64,000 nt of DNA from Saprospiraceae bacterium (lineage in GTDB: Bacteria; Bacteroidota; Bacteroidia; Chitinophagales; Saprospiraceae): the NCBI GenBank assembly GCA_013360405.1, contig JABWBR010000003.1, positions 59,767 to 123,766 of the forward strand. Reading direction: 5' to 3'. The translations under genes were made by a program, and so were the position numbers. Of this stretch, positions 24,009 through 33,258 are shown in pieces; within the stretch, counting starts at the first letter, position 1; each line of letters begins with the position of its first letter. Under the pieces are notes generated by a model, which was given only the letters and a program-made list of their open reading frames with translations, was not told the DNA's origin and searched no databases.

Positions 24009-27000
24009 CTATTTGACGCTTATTCTTACGCCTTCCGAATGACTACTGAATTCGGGTGCGTACATACACTGGATGGTGGACACGCCGTTGGAGAAATCGC
24101 CTCGGTGGCTCACCCGCAGGGGGTATTCGAATACATAAGTGCCTTTGCGCAAATACTCGAAAAAGAAGTTCGTTGACACGTCGTGGGTGCTTTCGTAGTA
24201 GCCCAGTCCATCCTGCCACTTGTATTGGCTGATCACGTTGATGGGTTCGAGGCCGCTGGCGCGCATGTCTTTCATATGTACGTATTCCATATCGCGGTCT
24301 ACCCGCAGTTCGATGCGCACGATAAGCTTATCTCCGGGCTGGAGGTTTTGTGCTTCCACAGCCTGCAGTTTGGGCCCGGTGTCGGAATTGACCTCTTTGA
24401 ACAGCTTTTTCTGCATGCGAAGCGGGGTATCTTCAAACCCCTTGATCTTGTCGAGTTGCTCGAAATACTGCCAGTAAACGGCGCCCCAGGCGATCGACTT
24501 ATTGGGGTTTTTGACTTTGATCTCTGCCATTTTTTTGTTGACCTCCTTGCCATCCCATGCGATTCCGAAGTAGCCGGTGCCGGCCTCGGCGCTTCCCTGC
24601 GCGGATTTGAGCTTAGGCTCGTAGGCTACTTTCTTCATATCGGGGAAGCTCACTGCCAGGGGTTGGTCCTCCGTCAGCCAGTTTTCGCCATTGGCAAGCA
24701 GGGCGTACACGGCAGAGGCGGTGGCTTTAGTCGTTTTCCAGTGATTGGTTTGTTTGTTTTTTAATAACCAAACTTTCAGGTCGTCAACCGCTTTGTCGTC
24801 TTTGGCTACCTCGGCAAATACCTCTACCATCAGCGCCTGGGTCTCGACGGGCAGTTGGTACCAGAAATACCCTCTATCCGACTTCCAATACATGCCCAGT
24901 TCGGGGTGGCGCAGGGCGCGTTCATTCAGCGAAGCGACGATACGCTTTGCGGTTTCCTTTTTGTCGCTGCGATTCAGCGCAAGGGCCAGCAGGCCTTGTT
25001 GGTAGAGTCCTTTTTGCAGCCAGTATTTTTCGGCCTGTCCGCGATAGTAATCCACTATGCGGCGCATGTCTTTATCCTTTTCCTGATAGGGATACAGCGA
25101 GGCAGTATACAGGTAGTGGATAATCAGCTCGTCGAGGTGGTCGTCTTCCCATTTGGTATAGCCTTTTTTCACGCTATTTTCCAGTTCTTCGTAATGCTGT
25201 CTAACCCGGCTTTTCACGTAGGCAAAACCTTTGTCGACAAACTGGCGGATAGCAGGGTCTTCCTGCACGTCTTCGATGCCGAGGTGGTGAAGGTGGCCGA
25301 AACCTTCGAGGATATACTGGGTGATATACCAGTTGTCGGGGCCGCCGGGGAACCAGGGCACGGAGCCGCCTTCGGACTGGCGCTCGGTGAGTTTGGCCAG
25401 GGAAACTGCTCTTTCCTGGCTCATTTTATTTAAATCAAATAACAAGCCGATATTTTTCTTCTGCTGTGCCTCCTGCTGGGCCTCCAATACCCAGGGCGTT
25501 TCTTCGAGAAGCGCTGATTTGAGTTCCTGATTTTTGGCCAGGTTGCTTTCCAGCGCGGGCGTGTTTTTCCAGCTTTCGAAAACCGTTTTAATCTTAGGAT
25601 AGCGGTTGGCTATCGAGCTTGCCAGCGCGTTGGCGTAATAGCGGTTGAAGATTTGCTCGGTGCACTCGTAAGGGTACTCCATGAGGTACGGCAGGGCCTG
25701 TACGGCATACCAGGCCGGGTTGGAGGTAAATTCGAGGGCATAACGCTGGTGTTGCAGGGTCTTAGACTCGTCGGCCTGCTTGAGGCGTTCGAAGTGGAAC
25801 GTTTTGGATTCTTTACCTCTCACCGGCAAGGGCAGCGTTTCGGTTACCAGCATGCGGTTGGTGAGAATGGGCAGTGCATTTTCTTCGCCGTCGGAGAATT
25901 GTCCGGCGGTGGCTGTCACTCGCCAGGTCAGGGCTTGCGCTTGCCCTACGGGGATATTCAGGCGCCAGTTGGCCGCTGCCGACTGGCCGGCCTGGGCGGT
26001 AAAAGGCGCCTCTGCCTGGGTAAGTCCGAAGTCTTTATCGACGGGCTGCATAGTGAGCGCGTCGAAGAGCTCCAATTTGACCGTCCCTGCGAGCGCCCCC
26101 CCGGAGAGGTTGGATACTTTTGTGCTAAACCAAAACTCGTCGCCTTCGCGAACAAACCTGGGCGCATTGGGCAGCACCATCAATTCTTTTTGGGTCACCA
26201 CTTCTTTTGCGTCAAGCGCAAATTTGAGGTCGGTGGTATGCGCCAAAGTCAGCAATTTCCAGCGCGTGAGGGCTTCGTTCATGGTAAAGCGAAGCACCAC
26301 GTCGCCCTCTGCATCGGTGAGCAGATCGGGCATAAAAAACACCGTTTCTTTGAGATTGCGACGCACCTGTACGGGCGGTGGAGGCGTTATCGGCGCCCCC
26401 CCCATACCTGTTTCTTCGCCGTATGGAGGTTCTCCCTGCATATCATCAGATAAAGATGGAGGTGGAGGTGGCGCCATTGATGCGGCCTGATTTTGCATCA
26501 CTCCCTCAGGTACTTCTTCTGCAAAAGAAAAAGTCTCTCTGCCTGCCGGCGCCGCCGAATCGGCCATTGCTTTATACATCATCCTGGGGCGGCCCATGCC
26601 GCCGGGGTAAAATCCGAACCAGTTCAAATAGGGGTAGCTGCGAACAGGCGTTTCTTTATACCGTCGGCGCAGCGGTTCATTCGACCTGCCTGAGCGCGGC
26701 CCAAAGGCGATAGGGTTCCAGCTCGATTGCGCGTAACCGATTGAGGGGTAGGGATCGAAAAACCAGTTGTGTTCGATAAATTGGTCGAGCGAAGCGTCGT
26801 ACATCGCGGCGACCATCTCGGCTGCGACTCTTTCGCCGTCGGGGCCGCTGATCTTGATGCGCCACTCTTCCGACTGGCCGGGTTTGAGTTTATCGCGGAA
26901 AGTGCTGTAGCTGATTTTCAGCGCTTTATTCGACCAGGGCACGGTAATTAATTCCGTATAAATATTCGTGCGGTTGTGTTGTACCGACACCAGGTGCAGC

Positions 27001-30000
27001 ATCAGGTTGCCGCGGTCGGCTTCCGTGACGGCTTGTTGCCACTCCGCGTAGCGGTCTATATGGAGCCAGCCCGATTTCAGGATTTTGCCCTTGCGTTCGA
27101 GTTCGTAGTAATAATGGCGCGGGCCGTTATTTACCGAGAGGTATAAAGTAGCCTGATCGCCCGGTTGATATGTTTTCTTCGACCATTGGCGGAGATTGCT
27201 GATAGCGTCCGGGATGCGGCGGGCCTGGGGTTCGAGCAGTGCAAAATATTTGGTCGTTTCGATGAGGTTGCCGGCGGAGTCATTTGTTTTTAAACTAACC
27301 AAATAATACCCTACCGGAAAAGCGCTCATATTGATGCGCAGATCGTAGGCGCCGTTGCTATTCACCGGCTGTGTAAACACGCGCTCCTGGCGTGACCAGC
27401 GGGTAATATCGTCTTCGTATTGATATGCCAGCAGCGGGAAATAGCGCTGATATTCCTCGCGGTTCAGTACGTACTGGTCGGGCGCCTCCCAATAGCGATC
27501 AATAAAGGGATGCGTAGGCGATTGCAGGCGGAATATTTCCACAGTAGCCTGTGATTGCTGGAGTTTGCCATCGAGGTTAGTAATGCTGACCGGGAATACC
27601 ACCGTGCTGCTTTGTTCCAACTGCGGCGGCACGGCAATATCGGCTCTGAGGCCCACATAAGCCAGTTGGTAGGTGCGTTCTGCCGAGCGGGTTTCACCGT
27701 TTATATCGACTACGTCGGCATATACCGTAAAGGCAAAAGCCGGATTGCGGCTGCGATCGGCGCTGCGGTCGGGCATAGCCTGGAAAGGAATGACAAACTT
27801 GCCTTCGGCGTCGGTAGTCGTTTCTCCTCTGGCGATTTCCATGGAGGGACTCTGGCCATAAGGCGGCATAATTTTAGCGCCGCCCCACCAGGGCATCCAG
27901 GGGTAGCGTACCTCGCGCACTACGCGATAGGTTACTTTGGCGCCGTCAACTGCACTACCTGCAAAAGCGAGGGCATTGCCCGTCACATTCACCTTGTCGC
28001 CCAGGCGTACATCGCCGGCGAGGCTATCGATAAGGGTTTCAAAGCGGGGTCGTTTGTATTCTTCTACTTGAAAACCGTGGTTAGCATCACCGGCGCTGGA
28101 ACGCAGGTATATCGTGCCCAGCAGGCCGCCGGTAGGCGTTGTAAAGGCGCCGTTGACCGTGCCGTATTGATTGGTGGTGAGTTCCAGCTTGGTAGTTTCC
28201 TGCATATTGGCGTCGAGCAGCGTAATCGTCACCTTTTCTCCTTTGACGATAGCCGGTACGCCGTTGGCGTCATTTTTTAAAATAATAGCTTTAAAAAACA
28301 ATTGCTGTCCCGGTCGGTAAATTGCCCGGTCGAGGAAAAAGTGCGTAGTTAATTGTTCCAGGGGCTGGTAATATCCCGAATAGCTATAGAAACCTTCCAG
28401 TGGAAAAAGCACGTCGCCGCCTTTAGAAAATTTGACGCGATAGCTGTCATTTTTTATTGGCGAGATAAATTTGCCATCGTTATCCGAAATGGCTTGTCCG
28501 GCCTTATCGTACAACACCTTGCGTTGTTTATTATCATACCGGCTCTTATAAAATTCTGCCAATACGCCGGGCATCGGCGCGCCTGTTTGCCTGTCAGTGG
28601 TTAAAAAATAAGACTCTTCCAGGCTACCCTGCTGTTTGAGCGATGCGATATTGGATACATTGGTATACAGGAAAGCCACGCGTCCTGTTTTGTTATTAAA
28701 CTTGGCATTATCTGAGGCAATTACGGCATACAAACCCAACGACAAAGGCGGGATGGCCAGTTCGAGGCTGTGGGGCTGGAAGTCGGAAGTAGAAGGCAGA
28801 TTAGTCGACCACTGGTGGATAGCCTTTCGCCTATTGAGTTGGTTGTACATTTTGTCAAAATCCCAGGACTCGATTTCCTGTTGTTCGGCCTCTGCGATTT
28901 TCACCACCTTTACATACACCTTTCCAATGTTCCGATATTGCACCAGCATCGGGGCGTATTTTCCCGGCACGTTCACCTGTTCGGTAGTGAGAAAAAGTTG
29001 TTTGGTTAAAATCGAATTTTTCAGAAAATCGCATTGAGAAGAACCATAAGCGCCGGGGTAGTGCTTGGCGGCCTCTTCGCAGAGGGCTTTCGCTTTTACC
29101 AATTCGAGGCGGTAGGCTTCTTCCCGGCTATCCTGGTATTTTAGGCCACGGTTGTAATGCCATTGCGCCATCGCGTAGATCACTTCCGAATTGGAGGGGT
29201 GGGAAGCGTAGCGCTGGTAGAGTCGTTGGAGCGACTCGCGGTACAGCGAGTCCTTGATATCCACCACCGAATTGTTGAGGCCAAACTGCAGGCGCTTCAG
29301 GTCCAGGTCGATAAGCGCTGCCTGATCGGCGTCTTGCAGGTGTCGGCGTAGCAGTCGCTGGTAAAGCACCAGGCTTTTATACTTAAACGAAGCTGTATCT
29401 TTAGTAGTAAAAGAAAACGCCGCAAAGTCGGATGCATCGGCAAAAGCCACCTCCTGGTCGAGATAAAACTTATAGGCAGGTTCGGTGAGATAAGACTGTT
29501 CGCCGGAAAAATGATCGATAACCCGGTGCGCCAGAAAATCGAACAACGTAGGGCGCAGGCCGTCGCTGAGTTGGCCTTTTACCGTGATAGCCTCAATGGC
29601 TTGTAGCGGCACATCGGCCAGGCGTTCGTCCGACAGCGAAGCGTCGTAAAGGCGGGCGCTTTCGGTTGCCAGCTGGGCGGCAGACCAGGTCTGGAGGTCA
29701 TCGGGCTTATAATCCGCAATTTCCGTGCGTTGGCTGATTTGCCAGAAATTGCTTTGCAGGTAACCCCAATAGACCTCGGCCAGTATAGACTGCAAAATCG
29801 GCTTTACCGGAAAATCGGACTGTGCCAGTTCGGTTTGCAGTTTAACAATCACCTTTTTATGCCCCTCTTCTTCCAGTTCATTTAAGTATTTGACCTGGTA
29901 CATCAGGCTTTTAATCACCTGCGTAGGGTTATTATCGCGTTTGGCCTTTTGATAAAGCGATTCCACGCGTTCCAGGGCGGATCGGGGCAAGCCTTTCGAC

Positions 30001-30140
30001 TCAAGAGAATCGATCGTTTTCCACGCCGACTTATACGGGTCGTTATTAAATGACATGGTCCCCTGTGGTTTTTGTGCAAAAAGGGTAGAAGTGGTTAGGA
30101 TCAGCAGCAGTAATGTGCATGGGAGAAAGGACAGCCTCAT
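24009..30140 (-). CDS. bacterial alpha-2-macroglobulin family protein with intact thioester
   Basis: 2043 residues. Signal peptide MRLSFLPCTLLLLILTTSTLFAQ (no lipobox in the last positions, so probably periplasmic rather than lipid-anchored). The N-terminal ~590 residues are a Bacteroidota-type helical plus MG1 region. The MG2-like strand set starts near FFLDRAIYRPGQQLFFKAIILKN. A Pro-rich flexible stretch at ~1223-1256 (MAPPPPPSLSDD, PPPPVQVRR) sits where the protease bait region is expected, directly before the A2M core (FFMPDLLTDAEGDVVLRF). The thioester motif CTEQ is at residues 1493-1496 in YPYECTEQ, followed by the helical thioester domain and a receptor-like C-terminal domain (~1900-2043). 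Family role: trapping invading proteases in the periplasm. No penicillin-binding protein 1c gene is adjacent, unlike in E. coli. Confidence 0.92.
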   Translation of the reverse strand: MRLSFLPCTLLLLILTTSTLFAQKPQGTMSFNNDPYKSAWKTIDSLESKGLPRSALERVESLYQKAKRDNNPTQVIKSLMYQVKYLNELEEEGHKKVIVKLQTELAQSDFPVKPILQSILAEVYWGYLQSNFWQISQRTEIADYKPDDLQTWSAAQLATESARLYDASLSDERLADVPLQAIEAITVKGQLSDGLRPTLFDFLAHRVIDHFSGEQSYLTEPAYKFYLDQEVAFADASDFAAFSFTTKDTASFKYKSLVLYQRLLRRHLQDADQAALIDLDLKRLQFGLNNSVVDIKDSLYRESLQRLYQRYASHPSNSEVIYAMAQWHYNRGLKYQDSREEAYRLELVKAKALCEEAAKHYPGAYGSSQCDFLKNSILTKQLFLTTEQVNVPGKYAPMLVQYRNIGKVYVKVVKIAEAEQQEIESWDFDKMYNQLNRRKAIHQWSTNLPSTSDFQPHSLELAIPPLSLGLYAVIASDNAKFNNKTGRVAFLYTNVSNIASLKQQGSLEESYFLTTDRQTGAPMPGVLAEFYKSRYDNKQRKVLYDKAGQAISDNDGKFISPIKNDSYRVKFSKGGDVLFPLEGFYSYSGYYQPLEQLTTHFFLDRAIYRPGQQLFFKAIILKNDANGVPAIVKGEKVTITLLDANMQETTKLELTTNQYGTVNGAFTTPTGGLLGTIYLRSSAGDANHGFQVEEYKRPRFETLIDSLAGDVRLGDKVNVTGNALAFAGSAVDGAKVTYRVVREVRYPWMPWWGGAKIMPPYGQSPSMEIARGETTTDAEGKFVIPFQAMPDRSADRSRNPAFAFTVYADVVDINGETRSAERTYQLAYVGLRADIAVPPQLEQSSTVVFPVSITNLDGKLQQSQATVEIFRLQSPTHPFIDRYWEAPDQYVLNREEYQRYFPLLAYQYEDDITRWSRQERVFTQPVNSNGAYDLRINMSAFPVGYYLVSLKTNDSAGNLIETTKYFALLEPQARRIPDAISNLRQWSKKTYQPGDQATLYLSVNNGPRHYYYELERKGKILKSGWLHIDRYAEWQQAVTEADRGNLMLHLVSVQHNRTNIYTELITVPWSNKALKISYSTFRDKLKPGQSEEWRIKISGPDGERVAAEMVAAMYDASLDQFIEHNWFFDPYPSIGYAQSSWNPIAFGPRSGRSNEPLRRRYKETPVRSYPYLNWFGFYPGGMGRPRMMYKAMADSAAPAGRETFSFAEEVPEGVMQNQAASMAPPPPPSLSDDMQGEPPYGEETGMGGAPITPPPPVQVRRNLKETVFFMPDLLTDAEGDVVLRFTMNEALTRWKLLTLAHTTDLKFALDAKEVVTQKELMVLPNAPRFVREGDEFWFSTKVSNLSGGALAGTVKLELFDALTMQPVDKDFGLTQAEAPFTAQAGQSAAANWRLNIPVGQAQALTWRVTATAGQFSDGEENALPILTNRMLVTETLPLPVRGKESKTFHFERLKQADESKTLQHQRYALEFTSNPAWYAVQALPYLMEYPYECTEQIFNRYYANALASSIANRYPKIKTVFESWKNTPALESNLAKNQELKSALLEETPWVLEAQQEAQQKKNIGLLFDLNKMSQERAVSLAKLTERQSEGGSVPWFPGGPDNWYITQYILEGFGHLHHLGIEDVQEDPAIRQFVDKGFAYVKSRVRQHYEELENSVKKGYTKWEDDHLDELIIHYLYTASLYPYQEKDKDMRRIVDYYRGQAEKYWLQKGLYQQGLLALALNRSDKKETAKRIVASLNERALRHPELGMYWKSDRGYFWYQLPVETQALMVEVFAEVAKDDKAVDDLKVWLLKNKQTNHWKTTKATASAVYALLANGENWLTEDQPLAVSFPDMKKVAYEPKLKSAQGSAEAGTGYFGIAWDGKEVNKKMAEIKVKNPNKSIAWGAVYWQYFEQLDKIKGFEDTPLRMQKKLFKEVNSDTGPKLQAVEAQNLQPGDKLIVRIELRVDRDMEYVHMKDMRASGLEPINVISQYKWQDGLGYYESTHDVSTNFFFEYLRKGTYVFEYPLRVSHRGDFSNGVSTIQCMYAPEFSSHSEGVRISVK

Positions 30141-30171
30141 ACGTCCGGAGTTTTATTTTGCGGTCATTGAT

Positions 30172-30233
30172 AAGGTGACAAGGTGACAGATTAGTTTCTT
30201 AACTGTCACCTTGTCACGCGTCACCTCGTCACT
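30172..30233. repeat. hairpin of AAGGTGACAAGGTGACAG repeats
   Basis: The left arm (30172-30190) is a direct repeat of AGGTGACA. The right arm (30202-30233) carries CTGTCACCTTGTCACG plus a further TCACCTCGTCAC unit. It lies between the A2M start and the DAO gene end. No gene is present in 30141-30293. Confidence 0.7.
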
Positions 30234-30293
30234 TAATAACTTATCAGACGTTTAAAAAAGTATAAATGGCGGGTGATTATTCTGCTAATGCCG

Positions 30294-31418
30294 TTAATTA
30301 TGTGTTAAGAAACGGGCGATGTCCACTTGCCGATCCAGCGGGCTGCCGTGTACCAGTCTATCGGCCAGGTGTTTGGCCCAAAAAGGGGCCAGCGAAGTGC
30401 CTTTTGTGCCGAGTCCGTTAAAAATAGCCAATTGTTCGAATTGCGGATGAAAGCCGAGGAACGGCCTTCGGTCTTTCACCGTGGGGCGGATAGCGGCGAG
30501 ATGGTCGACCACCTCAAAAGGCAAAGTCAGTACCTCGCTGAGTTGGTCATTGAGCGTAGCTTTACTGTGTGGAGAGGGTTCGTCGTTTTCAAAATTTCGT
30601 TCGTAAGTCGTGCCAATCCAATACAGCTCTTCTTCCGGTTTTCCGAAAGGAATCACAAAAACGCCTTGTTTTAGCATTTTCGGAAAATGGGCGCCCGGGA
30701 TTTTCACAATCAGCACCTCGCCTTTGTCGCCGATAAAAGGCAGGTAGTTGAAGTAGGGATTGCGGGGGGCTTTGGCGCCCTCGCAGAAGACCAGGCGGTC
30801 GGCGGTAATTCCTTGGTAAGACAGGGATGGGGAGGGAGGGAGAGAGGGAGGGAACATTTGTAGAGACGCAAAATTTTGCATCTCTGCGGAAATGGAAATT
30901 TCCAATTTATTATAATCGAAAGTTTCTTTTTTAAAGGAATTTTTATTTATTAAAAAAGACCTAAAAGCCGTGCACAGCTTGCCGATATCAACCTGAGAGG
31001 CGTGTTGCAGTTCGCCGTAAGAGAAGGCGGGGTTGATCTTGCCGAAATAGGCGGACACATCGGCGGGGTCGATAATATAATCGAGATAAGCGGGATCGGC
31101 GCTGCGGCCGAGCCAGTCGTTTTCGTCGCCCTGGTGGCTGAGGGCGCGAAGGATATTGCGTTCGTGGTAAAGAGGCAGGCCGAGCAGCGACTCGAGTTGT
31201 AAGTATGTTTGGCGGGCGAAGGGGATCAGTTCATCTACGCGCCAGGATTTCACAAAACTGCGGCCTGTGACCGGGTTGATCACGCCGGCGGCCACGCGGG
31301 AAGCGGCGCGGGGATAATCGTCGTCGATCACGCAGACCGTTTGTCCGGCTTCCATCAGGAAATAGGCCAGCAGTGTGCCTGCGAGTCCCTGCCCTACTAT
31401 CAGCGTATCCACCTGCAT
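30294..31418 (-). CDS. FAD-dependent oxidoreductase, DAO family (glycine oxidase-like)
   Basis: 374 residues. The N-terminal dinucleotide-binding fold reads DTLIVGQGLAGTLLAYFLMEAG and ends VCVIDDD. SRVAAGVINPVTGRSFVKSWRVDELIPFA is characteristic of the DAO family members related to ThiO/MnmC oxidases. The C-terminal part contains DHLAAIRPTVKDRRPFLGFHPQFEQLAIFNGLGTKGTSLAPFWAKHLAD, the usual FAD-contacting end. It is a cytoplasmic flavoprotein that likely oxidises an amino acid or a modified amine; the substrate is not defined. It starts 3 bp after the MmcQ/YjbR-like gene stop, so the two form an operon. Confidence 0.88.
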   Translation of the reverse strand: MQVDTLIVGQGLAGTLLAYFLMEAGQTVCVIDDDYPRAASRVAAGVINPVTGRSFVKSWRVDELIPFARQTYLQLESLLGLPLYHERNILRALSHQGDENDWLGRSADPAYLDYIIDPADVSAYFGKINPAFSYGELQHASQVDIGKLCTAFRSFLINKNSFKKETFDYNKLEISISAEMQNFASLQMFPPSLPPSPSLSYQGITADRLVFCEGAKAPRNPYFNYLPFIGDKGEVLIVKIPGAHFPKMLKQGVFVIPFGKPEEELYWIGTTYERNFENDEPSPHSKATLNDQLSEVLTLPFEVVDHLAAIRPTVKDRRPFLGFHPQFEQLAIFNGLGTKGTSLAPFWAKHLADRLVHGSPLDRQVDIARFLTHN

Positions 31419-31421
31419 AAG

Positions 31422-31781
31422 TCAGGGTAATTGTTGGAGTTCTTCGCGAAGCTTCTTAGGCAGGCTTTTGGCGACCAGCTCGTAGGAGTGGTCTATCAAT
31501 TCCCGGAGAAAAGCGTCGTCGAGGTCGCCGTCGAAAGCCACCGTATTCCAGTGCGACTTATTCATATGCCAGCCGGGCTTAATTTCGGCGTATTGCTCGC
31601 GTAGTTCAATCGCGCGGTCGGGGTCGCACTTCAGATTCACGGTAAATTCGAGGCTATCGAGGCCGGTCAGGGCAAACATTTTGCCCATCACTTTAAACAC
31701 GAGCGTCACCTCATCGAAGGGGAAAGTTTCCTCCACGCCTTTCTTGGACAGGCAATATTCTCGGAATTCTTCGATATTCAT
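31422..31781 (-). CDS. MmcQ/YjbR family protein
   Basis: 119 residues of the CyaY-like-fold MmcQ/YjbR family (DUF419): MNIEEFREYCLSKKGVEETFPFDE, VFKVMGKMFALTGL, VNLKCDPDRAIELREQY, IKPGWHMNKSHWNTV and LIDHSYELVAKSLPKKLREEL. Relatives have been proposed to bind DNA; the biochemical role is unsettled. First gene of a two-gene unit with the DAO-type oxidoreductase, transcribed from the minus-strand -7 box at 31827-31834. Confidence 0.92.
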   Translation of the reverse strand: MNIEEFREYCLSKKGVEETFPFDEVTLVFKVMGKMFALTGLDSLEFTVNLKCDPDRAIELREQYAEIKPGWHMNKSHWNTVAFDGDLDDAFLRELIDHSYELVAKSLPKKLREELQQLP

Positions 31782-31805
31782 GTTTTATTATTGACGACAA
31801 GCGCG

Positions 31806-31813
31806 TAACTTTG
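31806..31813 (+). promoter_or_regulatory. -7 box TAACTTTG for tRNA-Arg(CCT)
   Basis: An exact TAnnTTTG match, 39 bp before the tRNA. It lies within 13 bp of the divergent minus-strand box at 31827-31834. Confidence 0.55.
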
Positions 31814-31826
31814 CGCTGCTTTTGCA

Positions 31827-31834
31827 CAAATATA
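31827..31834 (-). promoter_or_regulatory. -7 box (TATATTTG on the minus strand) for the MmcQ/YjbR-DAO operon
   Basis: The plus strand reads CAAATATA. Initiation is predicted about 40 nt before the MmcQ start codon. It overlaps the divergent tRNA promoter region. Confidence 0.5.
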
Positions 31835-31852
31835 GTGCATTCCCTTCTAAAA

Positions 31853-31924
31853 GGTCCCGTAGTTCAACGGATAGAATAGGAGTTTCCTAAACTCTAGATC
31901 CAGGTTCGATTCCTGGCGGGACCA
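31853..31924 (+). tRNA. tRNA-Arg (anticodon CCT)
   Basis: 72 nt without encoded CCA. The acceptor stem is GGTCCCG/CGGGACC (7 perfect pairs). The anticodon stem GGAGT/ACTCT has the loop TTCCTAA and CCT at 34-36. The T arm is CCAGGTTCGATTCCTGG. It reads AGG. Confidence 0.95.
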
Positions 31925-31936
31925 CTCTGCGTTTCT

Positions 31937-31979
31937 CGCACGGGAAGAGTGTGGGAGTGTGGGAGGGAGAGAGGGTGGG
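31937..31979. repeat. purine-rich GAGTGTGGGAG repeats after the tRNA
   Basis: Imperfect copies of GTGTGGGAG and GGAGAGAGGG lie between the tRNA and the stop codon of the next gene. The units resemble the left arm of the hairpin inside the btuF-like gene, but no inverted arm is present here. Confidence 0.5.
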
Positions 31980-31980
31980 A

Positions 31981-32835
31981 TCAATGCAATATCTTGAAAG
32001 GTCGCTTCCAGGTAGAATGATCTCTTGAAAACTCGATATGAAAATCTTTGGCCGTGGCGGGCAGCACGAAGTTGACGTCGTCGGTGGCGGTAGACTTATT
32101 GTCGATCGCAATGGAAGTGTTGGTCTGCTCCAGGCGGGAAATGGGTTTTCCATCGGCATAGATGAGCAGTGTGGGGCGATTGCAAACGCCGAGGTTGCTT
32201 TTGCAGTTCATATAGTACCTGATCTTGAGGCTGATCTCGGTGTCAGAATACCACTCGGCATTGGCCCAGGCGAATTCCAGTCCGAAATCGAGGAAATTAA
32301 AGGGTTGTTTCAGCGTTGGGAAATTGAGCAGCTTCAGCGGTGCGTCGGAGGGGTTGTTTGTTGACGGGTTATCTTCATCTGCAGTGTTTTGTTCTGATTG
32401 CTCCTGATTGTTTTCTATGGCAGATTCGTTGTCTTTTAATGAATTGTCTGTTTTTTGAATAAAAAAATAAGCCAATATCACCAATGCAAACGAAGCGGCA
32501 ATAATTATCATTCGCTTGCGATTATCGACTGGAGTATCGGCTGTATTTTGTCCGATATTTTGAACTTTCGGTAATTCTTTATCCAGCGAGCTGCCGTCCG
32601 CAATATCCAGAATTTGGTGGGCGATAGCGGCTTTTTGGCGGGCCACCTCGCTATGCTCGAGAATGCCGGCCAGGCTTTGTTCTTCGAGCAGAGCCAGCTT
32701 GCCTTTGAGCACCAGCAGGGCATTTTCTTTGCGCTGGTTTTGGGTTTGGGCCTGTGCGATAAGCACGTCGAGTGCTTCGTCGAGTTTGAAGTCGGCCACC
32801 AGTTCGCGTACCTGTGCCAAGTTTCTGTCTTCCAT
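31981..32835 (-). CDS. membrane protein with possible effector-associated N-terminal domain
   Basis: 284 residues from the ATG at 32835 (MEDRNLAQVRELVADFKLDEAL); codons upstream in frame lack coding character. Residues 1-80 form a helical domain whose pattern (LVADFKLDEALDVLIAQAQ, ENALLVLKGKLALLEEQSLAGILEHSEVARQKAAIAHQILDI) resembles effector-associated domain 11 of bacterial conflict and NTPase systems; this is a weak, motif-level match. A single membrane helix follows at ~108-125 (RMIIIAASFALVILAYFFI). A low-complexity Asn/Glu/Asp linker runs to ~165, and a beta-rich C-terminal domain ends the protein (~165-284; YYMNCKSNLGVC, FHIEFSRDHSTWKRPFKI). No partner enzyme is adjacent. Function unknown. 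Confidence 0.6.
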   Translation of the reverse strand: MEDRNLAQVRELVADFKLDEALDVLIAQAQTQNQRKENALLVLKGKLALLEEQSLAGILEHSEVARQKAAIAHQILDIADGSSLDKELPKVQNIGQNTADTPVDNRKRMIIIAASFALVILAYFFIQKTDNSLKDNESAIENNQEQSEQNTADEDNPSTNNPSDAPLKLLNFPTLKQPFNFLDFGLEFAWANAEWYSDTEISLKIRYYMNCKSNLGVCNRPTLLIYADGKPISRLEQTNTSIAIDNKSTATDDVNFVLPATAKDFHIEFSRDHSTWKRPFKILH

Positions 32836-33004
32836 TGTGTTGTGGAATTTTATGGCAAGGTAGGGGGAAAAATGGGAAAAGAGAAGAGCGTTTTTAACGC
32901 CGTCAGGACGGTGGGTGTGGACTTCCATCCCCGACAGGGCATCAGTACGTATAGCGCTTAACCAGGTTGCGTGCCTATAAGTTTGTAGTTGGGAAAATTT
33001 ATTT

Positions 33005-33012
33005 TATCTTTA
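33005..33012 (+). promoter_or_regulatory. -7 box TATCTTTA with -33 TTTG (32982-32985) for the DUF433 gene
   Basis: A one-base departure from TAnnTTTG, with TTTG 19 bp upstream. This matches Bacteroidota sigma-A spacing and supports the start at 33031. Confidence 0.5.
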
Positions 33013-33030
33013 GATGCTACAATTTTAGCT

Positions 33031-33258
33031 ATGGAAGATTTCAGAAAATATATCAGCATCAATCCAAACATCCGCTTTGGCAAGCCCTGCATTGCGGGCA
33101 CACGAATAACAGTGAGTGATATACTTGGGTGGCTGGCAGCCGATATGACCTACGAAGAGATTTTAGAAGATTTCCCGCAATTGAAGCGCGAGCATATTCG
33201 CGCTGCGTTGGCATTTGCTTCAGAGCGGAATAACATCAAAGTTGTGGTAACGGGATGA
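33031..33258 (+). CDS. DUF433 family protein (VapB-type antitoxin-like), orphan
   Basis: 75 residues, starting MEDFRKYISINPNIRFGKPCIAGTRI, and then VSDILGWLAADMTYEEILEDFPQLKREHIRAALAFASE. This is the complete DUF433 domain, with its helix-turn-helix-like C-terminal half. I preferred the ATG at 33031 to an upstream in-frame ATG (32989), which overlaps the predicted promoter. DUF433 genes usually precede a DUF5615 PIN-type toxin gene. Here only an ATG overlapping the stop codon remains and it opens an 8-codon frame (33255-33281). The toxin therefore appears lost. Confidence 0.88.
   Translation: MEDFRKYISINPNIRFGKPCIAGTRITVSDILGWLAADMTYEEILEDFPQLKREHIRAALAFASERNNIKVVVTG

Noticed and set aside
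31887..32159. Minus-strand frame across tRNA-Arg(CCT)
   Set aside because: It covers the tRNA and the end of the membrane protein gene in another frame; it has no features of a gene.
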